From Thermoplasmatota archaeon (GTDB lineage: Archaea; Thermoplasmatota; Thermoplasmata; RBG-16-68-12; JAJISG01), in NCBI GenBank assembly GCA_022848835.1, contig JAJISG010000170.1, forward strand, positions 1 to 9,202: a stretch of 9,202 bases of DNA. Reading direction: 5' to 3'. Shown in pieces: positions 6,027 through 9,202 of this stretch (position 1 is its first letter; each line of letters starts with the position of its first letter). Made by a program: the position numbers and the translations under genes. The notes beneath the pieces are model-generated. The model worked only from the letters and a program-made list of their open reading frames with translations. It searched no databases and was not told the DNA's origin.

Positions 6027-6998
6027 GTGCAGAAGGGGGACCCGCGAGCGGTCGAGAACCCGATTTCAGCCATTTTCGACCTGGCGGAGGAGGTCAACGA
6101 CCAGGCTCCGAAGATCAGGAAGCTAATAGGCTACTCTCGCCTCTTCATAGCTATCTGGCTCTTCGCCAACTTCCTCATACTCATCATCCTTGGGGGCCCG
6201 TCCCGACTCGTCATGCTTCCCTTGATGGTCCTCTTGTTCGTCACGACGGTGGCTCTTCGATGGTCCCACGGTCCCTACTCCAGGGTCTTACTGGTAGGGG
6301 TGATCGTCTTCGTCAGTGTGGCCGTCGGCCTTGCTTATGGGGAGAATTTCCTCCTGGGAGCCTTCCTGGCGGCCCTCTTCGTACTGGGTATAGTCATCCT
6401 CAACCTGATGAAGGATGTCCGGGCCTTCCTGAGCTACTACGTCCTGAGGCACAGAGCTATCAGAAGCGTGCGGGAGGAGGACCCCGTGGTCTACATCCCT
6501 CAGGGGGAAGACGCTGTACAGCGCCTCCTCAAGCACCTGTCTGACAGGCACCCTGAACTCAGGGGTCAGGCCCGTCAGGGTTACGTCCAGTCCCCTGCCG
6601 TCCTCAGAGGGAAGTCAGGCCTTCTCTACTCCCTGGACGCCTACGTCCTCGGGAAGCCCTCGACCCTGTGGAGGCCCCTAGGATTGGGGGAGACCGGCTA
6701 CGCCATCTTCATAAAGAGCTTCACGGAGGCGCCCACGGTCAAGGACCTGGAGGCCCTGAGGAAGGCGGTGGAGGATGTCTCTCAAGCCGAGAAGGTCCCG
6801 CCCTCAAGGGTCATAGCCCTGTGGACTCGCAAGGAGGAGGAGTCCCTGAGCGATGAGGCCTACGACTTCCTCACTACCCAGATCGTCACCTTTCGTCATG
6901 GAGGCCAGGAGTTCAATTGCTCGTTGGAGTTAGTGACGGAGTCTCCCGATGGGACTTACGACTTCATACCATTCGTCACGGAGACCCTCTACGTCTAG
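6027..6998 (+). CDS. Membrane protein with soluble C-terminal domain, function unknown
   Basis: A 323-aa protein. Residues 1-36 are a polar, probably helical N-terminus. Four transmembrane helices follow at about 38-56, 61-78, 86-104 and 107-127. A soluble domain of about 195 residues (128-323), probably cytoplasmic by the positive residues at its start (RHRAIRSVR), ends in an acidic, aromatic segment. Within it, VIALWTRKEEESLSDEAYDF (about 264-283) is the most distinctive stretch; I do not recognise a named family. The GTG start at 6027 fits a leaderless transcript from the TATA box at 5997-6004. Its stop (6996-6998) overlaps the stop of the convergent winged-helix gene inside CTAG. A membrane-bound sensor or protease-like role would be a guess. 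Confidence 0.75.
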   Translation: MQKGDPRAVENPISAIFDLAEEVNDQAPKIRKLIGYSRLFIAIWLFANFLILIILGGPSRLVMLPLMVLLFVTTVALRWSHGPYSRVLLVGVIVFVSVAVGLAYGENFLLGAFLAALFVLGIVILNLMKDVRAFLSYYVLRHRAIRSVREEDPVVYIPQGEDAVQRLLKHLSDRHPELRGQARQGYVQSPAVLRGKSGLLYSLDAYVLGKPSTLWRPLGLGETGYAIFIKSFTEAPTVKDLEALRKAVEDVSQAEKVPPSRVIALWTRKEEESLSDEAYDFLTTQIVTFRHGGQEFNCSLELVTESPDGTYDFIPFVTETLYV

Positions 6999-7378
6999 CG
7001 GAGCAGGAAGGGTAGCTCCCGGAAGCGGTAGTGATCCCTGATCTGCTCTCTGTATATCTCCTTATAGAACTCGTTATACCTCCTGATGTGGAGCACGCCT
7101 TTCTTTGTGATGTGTACCCTGTACCTCCCCTCTTCTTTCTCCACCTGTACGAGTCCATCCTCCACCAGTCTGTCCAACACCTTGTTTGTCATGTGATGGT
7201 TAGACCTAATCTCGTGCTTTACCTCCTCTTTGGAGAGGCCACTACCGCCTCTTCCCAGGATTTCATCGAGCTTCCCCTCAAGGCCATCCTGGTATAGATC
7301 TATGTCCAGTTCTGACACGAGCCTGTTCAGGACGAAGCAGCAGTATATCTTGTAGTCCTTGTAGACTCGACCGGGCAT
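6995..7378 (-). CDS. Winged helix-turn-helix transcriptional regulator
   Basis: A protein of 127 aa from ATG at 7378, or 135 aa from ATG at 7402. On the longer numbering, helices at about 12-50 lead into the HTH: LSKEEVKHEI (56-65), recognition helix TNKVLDRLVEDGLV (72-85), and a beta wing (EVEKEEGRYRVHIT-like, about 86-99). A C-terminal basic, Tyr-rich helix (RRYNEFYKEIYREQ, about 107-120) probably dimerises. The arrangement is that of MarR/PadR-like DNA-binding proteins. The shorter start is preferred because the TATA box at 7404-7411 abuts the first ATG and would give a leaderless mRNA near 7378. It is convergent with, and overlaps by 4 nt, the membrane-protein gene; it may control that gene or itself, by inference. 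Confidence 0.8.
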   Translation of the reverse strand: MPGRVYKDYKIYCCFVLNRLVSELDIDLYQDGLEGKLDEILGRGGSGLSKEEVKHEIRSNHHMTNKVLDRLVEDGLVQVEKEEGRYRVHITKKGVLHIRRYNEFYKEIYREQIRDHYRFRELPFLLR

Positions 7379-7403
7379 CGGCCAGGATGCATCTCTGGTC
7401 ATT

Positions 7404-7411
7404 TCATATAA
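7404..7411 (-). promoter_or_regulatory. TATA box of the winged-helix gene, nearly symmetrical
   Basis: The - strand reads TTATATGA, about 30 bp before ATG 7378. The + strand of the same site (CATATAAC, 7405-7412) is also TATA-like and could serve the gene at 7498 with a leader of about 60 nt. Confidence 0.4.
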
Positions 7412-7497
7412 CCATTGGTCGACGGTTCTCAGGGCGAAGACTGAACCCCCGTCCCGCTGCGGAATGAGAATCTTGCACTGGGGAAGAGGTCTCGGGG

Positions 7498-7734
7498 ATG
7501 GGAGATGAAACGAGGTTGGAAGACTGTAGAATCATGAACTCCCTTATCCTGCCGGATAAGCTGGTAGGCAGTGCCCATACCTTCATGAACGCCAGGAGTC
7601 TGACTGGAGGTGCCATCGCCCACGACGTGGCAGATCATCTGGTTGACGTGAGCCTGTCCTTTGACCCTGCCTCCTCGATTCCTGCAGGCCATGTGGCTAG
7701 GGGTCTGTTGCTCACCCTCTCTGGGGAAAGGTAG
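7498..7734 (+). CDS. Small hypothetical protein
   Basis: A 78-aa frame with no recognised domain, no membrane segment and one Cys. Support for coding: GAGGT (7486-7490) lies 7 nt before the ATG, as a ribosome site should; all five Arg codons are AGG or AGA, as in the neighbours; and G+C by codon position is about 59, 46 and 63%, the low-second, high-third pattern of genes. Against it: no family is recognised, and overlapping - strand frames of similar length exist. It is flanked by the divergent winged-helix gene and, 85-100 bp downstream, by the dehydratase gene. Confidence 0.45.
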   Translation: MGDETRLEDCRIMNSLILPDKLVGSAHTFMNARSLTGGAIAHDVADHLVDVSLSFDPASSIPAGHVARGLLLTLSGER

Positions 7735-7834
7735 TTGCCCCCCACCGCCGGGACCTCGAACCGTCCGTGAGGTACGGCCTCAAAACCCCCTCCAACTTAA
7801 GGTCGTGTAGGGCCTAGGTATGACAGGTGATGGA

Positions 7835-8119
7835 ATGCCTAGGCTTTCGGAGGAGGAGATTGAGGAGCGCCTGGCGAAGTTGAAGGATTGGGAGATGGAG
7901 GGAAACTACATCAAGAGGACCTACGAGTTCCCTTCCTTCATGAAGGCCATCGAGTTCATAAACAGGGTAGCGGAGCTGGCAGAAGAAGCGGATCACCACC
8001 CCAATCTCGAAAACGTCTGGAGGACGGTGATCCTGAAATTCACCACCCACGACGAGGGGGGCCTTACGAAGCGAGACTTCAACATGGCATCGAAGATCAA
8101 CGCAATCGGCATCGAGTAG
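7835..8119 (+). CDS. Pterin-4a-carbinolamine dehydratase (PCD/DCoH family)
   Basis: A 94-aa cytoplasmic enzyme, the usual family length, that dehydrates 4a-hydroxytetrahydropterin to quinonoid dihydropterin. On this numbering W19 begins the first strand. The signature helix ends in ADHHPN with catalytic His54-His55-Pro56, followed by W62, and then FTTHDEGGLT with the third active-site His72 and Asp73. All three His of the rat enzyme are matched. ATG at 7835 is chosen over 7820 because AGGTGAT (7825-7831) is a near-perfect ribosome site and homologs start at this point (M-x-x-LSEEEI); its gap to the ATG is rather short. A weak CTTAAG TATA-like site is at 7796-7801. As no aromatic hydroxylase is nearby, the pterin served may be another one, such as a molybdopterin or methanopterin intermediate; this is inference. 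Confidence 0.9.
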   Translation: MPRLSEEEIEERLAKLKDWEMEGNYIKRTYEFPSFMKAIEFINRVAELAEEADHHPNLENVWRTVILKFTTHDEGGLTKRDFNMASKINAIGIE

Positions 8120-8152
8120 GTACCGGCACTCTTCAGAATCTGCCTACCTGTA

Positions 8153-8722
8153 ATGGCCGTGCTACAGGACTCGAGGTCTGATGTTAGGTACGGTCAAGAC
8201 AAAGCTTTTGAGGTCGCGTTTCAATGCTCCCGCGGTCGTCCCTTGCTCCTATATTGGATTGAGCGGAATAAGCTGGCTGGAGGCTCGTGTCCTGATCCGA
8301 ATGATCTGAAGAGACTGCGGAAGGAGTTCGATACAATCATCTCCTTACTCGATGACAAGAGCCAGTATCTCTACTCCCGCGAAGAGGCGCGCTCCCTATT
8401 CCGATGGTACAACGTTCCCATGAGGGATCACTCTACCCCAGCCCTGGGTCAGCTGGTCGAGTTTTATGACATTCTCTGGGGCCTTCCGAAGTCCGCGAAG
8501 GTTCTGGTTCACTGTCTCGCTGGTATCGGGAGAACCGGGACCGTCGCCGCCAGTTACCTTGTCTTGAAGGGGATGGATCTGGACCAGGCCTATGAGCATG
8601 TAGCCGGCTGGACTGGCTACTTTCTACCCGAGATTGGATCCAGGGAGGACGAGGTCCGGGAGCTGATGATGCGGTTCAGACAACTCCTTCAGGATGATGG
8701 CGACGCCTCTTCGAGACCCTAG
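8153..8722 (+). CDS. Dual-specificity-type protein tyrosine phosphatase
   Basis: A 189-aa cysteine phosphatase. The P-loop HCLAGIGRTGT (120-130) holds the nucleophile Cys121 and phosphate-binding Arg127 in the CX5R motif. The likely general acid is Asp92 in VPMRDHSTP, 29 residues before the Cys, the usual distance. WIERNKLAGGSCP (35-47) matches the substrate-loop start of archaeal DSPs. It would remove phosphate from Tyr/Ser/Thr residues or from small phospho-compounds in the cytoplasm. Residues 1-30 precede the domain and are unremarkable; TTG at residue 31 could be the true start, and no ribosome site clearly favours either. It begins 33 bp after the dehydratase stop, in the same frame, so co-transcription is likely. 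The C-terminus (DDGDASSRP) is polar. Confidence 0.88.
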   Translation: MAVLQDSRSDVRYGQDKAFEVAFQCSRGRPLLLYWIERNKLAGGSCPDPNDLKRLRKEFDTIISLLDDKSQYLYSREEARSLFRWYNVPMRDHSTPALGQLVEFYDILWGLPKSAKVLVHCLAGIGRTGTVAASYLVLKGMDLDQAYEHVAGWTGYFLPEIGSREDEVRELMMRFRQLLQDDGDASSRP

Positions 8723-8885
8723 TGCTCCACACACAGATTGATACGTCTACCCCTTCCTGAGAGACGTGAATGGTGTGAGGTCGCACTAGGTGAACAGGTG
8801 GACGTTGCCAAGCCGTACCTTCCGCAGGCCTGATCTTCTGGCCACCTCTAGGCGCCGGTGCGCTATTTTCCTGGAGACCAGGGGC
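8723..8885. other. Gap before the transposase, with a 6-bp inverted repeat
   Basis: No convincing gene is seen. ACGTCT (8743-8748) and AGACGT (8762-8767) are perfect arms 13 bp apart, 20 bp after the phosphatase stop. They may be a 3'-end structure or lie near the left end of the insertion element. A weak frame from GTG 8790 runs in the transposase frame to the TAG at 8904. Confidence 0.3.
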
Positions 8886-9202
8886 ATGTCCTTCATCATG
8901 AATTAGGGAGAGAAGGCAAGGAAGCCGCCCGGGTGGACGAGGCGGGAGAATCGGGGTCGTCCGAGGAAGCTGGGCCGCGGCAGGCCGGAGGAGTTCCACT
9001 GGAAGGTTGCCGCCGTCGTCCTGATCCTCCTGAACTACCTGGGAGTGGGCTACAGGGTCATGGCGGCCCACCTGAGATGCAGGCCAGAGCTGGTCAGGAG
9101 GTTGGAGCTTGATAAGGCGGCCAAGAAGTCCACGAGTCACAGGTCCCACGGCAGGCTGTCGGGGGCCGCGCCCATCTCCAGCGCAGACCACTTGAACAGG
9201 CC
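8886..9202 (+). pseudogene. Transposase, 5' part, in-frame TAG, cut by window edge
   Basis: From ATG 8886 the frame reads MSFIMN, then TAG at 8904-8906, then stays open for 98 codons to the edge without a good start codon. The open part has a basic start with two GRPRK/GRGRP-like repeats. A helical stretch HWKVAAVVLILLNYLGVGYR, a LRCRPELVRRLELD segment and KKSTSHRSHGRL follow. This order (basic head, hydrophobic helix, RPxL...LGLD, then a K-S-T-x-H-R motif) resembles the N-terminal region of DDE transposases of the IS5/IS1182 kind in archaea. The DDE residues would lie beyond the window. The TAG may be a nonsense mutation (TGG to TAG would restore a longer protein), or the true start may be non-standard. 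The family is inferred from pattern only. Confidence 0.5.

Noticed and set aside
7425..7480. tRNA-like T-arm sequence on the - strand (GGGGGTTCAGTC)
   Set aside because: The flanks do not pair as a T-stem and no other tRNA arms can be found nearby.
8676..9191. 171-aa - strand frame opposite the transposase region
   Set aside because: Composition rich in Pro, Arg, Gln and His with no domain; it is the shadow of the G+C-rich transposase and phosphatase frames on the + strand.

Overview
The window looks archaeal. The + strand has about 57% G+C by eye. Several genes have a TATA-like box 22-33 bp before the start codon and little or no leader, and other genes have short GGTG/GGAG-type ribosome sites. 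TTG and GTG serve as starts, AGG/AGA is the favoured Arg codon family, and the tRNA-Ser has no encoded CCA. The mix of surface proteins, a UbiA-like protein and winged-helix regulators suggests a euryarchaeal lineage such as Thermoplasmatota. That placement is inference; no marker gene here fixes it.

Layout from left to right. A methionine-rich 101-aa protein (89-394, +) converges on a four-helix membrane protein (504-941, -); the gap between them is framed by a perfect 11-bp inverted repeat. A tRNA-Ser(GCU) lies on the - strand (1158-1241). Next come a glyoxalase-fold (VOC) enzyme (1414-1818, +) and a stand-alone B3/B4-domain protein (1891-2583, +). The latter meets, with a one-base gap, a UbiA-like polytopic membrane protein (2585-3334, -, TTG start). 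A secreted or anchored protein (3497-4297, +, TTG start) may be preceded by a 16-codon leader ORF. It converges on a cysteine-free 490-aa cell-surface protein with signal peptide and C-terminal anchor (4442-5914, -).

The surface-protein gene is divergent from a membrane protein with a soluble C-terminal domain (6027-6998, +). The 112-bp spacer holds two TATA boxes and a 7-bp-arm inverted repeat that looks like an operator. The membrane-protein gene ends inside the same CTAG as a convergent winged-helix regulator (6995-7378, -). After a likely 78-aa unknown protein (7498-7734, +) come pterin-4a-carbinolamine dehydratase (7835-8119, +) and a dual-specificity-type phosphatase (8153-8722, +), 33 bp apart and perhaps co-transcribed. 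The right edge cuts a transposase-like reading frame interrupted by an in-frame TAG.

I do not see a dense defence island, CRISPR array or biosynthetic cluster. Most genes are single units in alternating orientation. The most unusual items are the Met-rich protein, the operator-like repeat in the 5915-6026 spacer, the possible leaderless leader ORF at 3450, the Cys/His cluster in the UbiA-like protein and the broken transposase.
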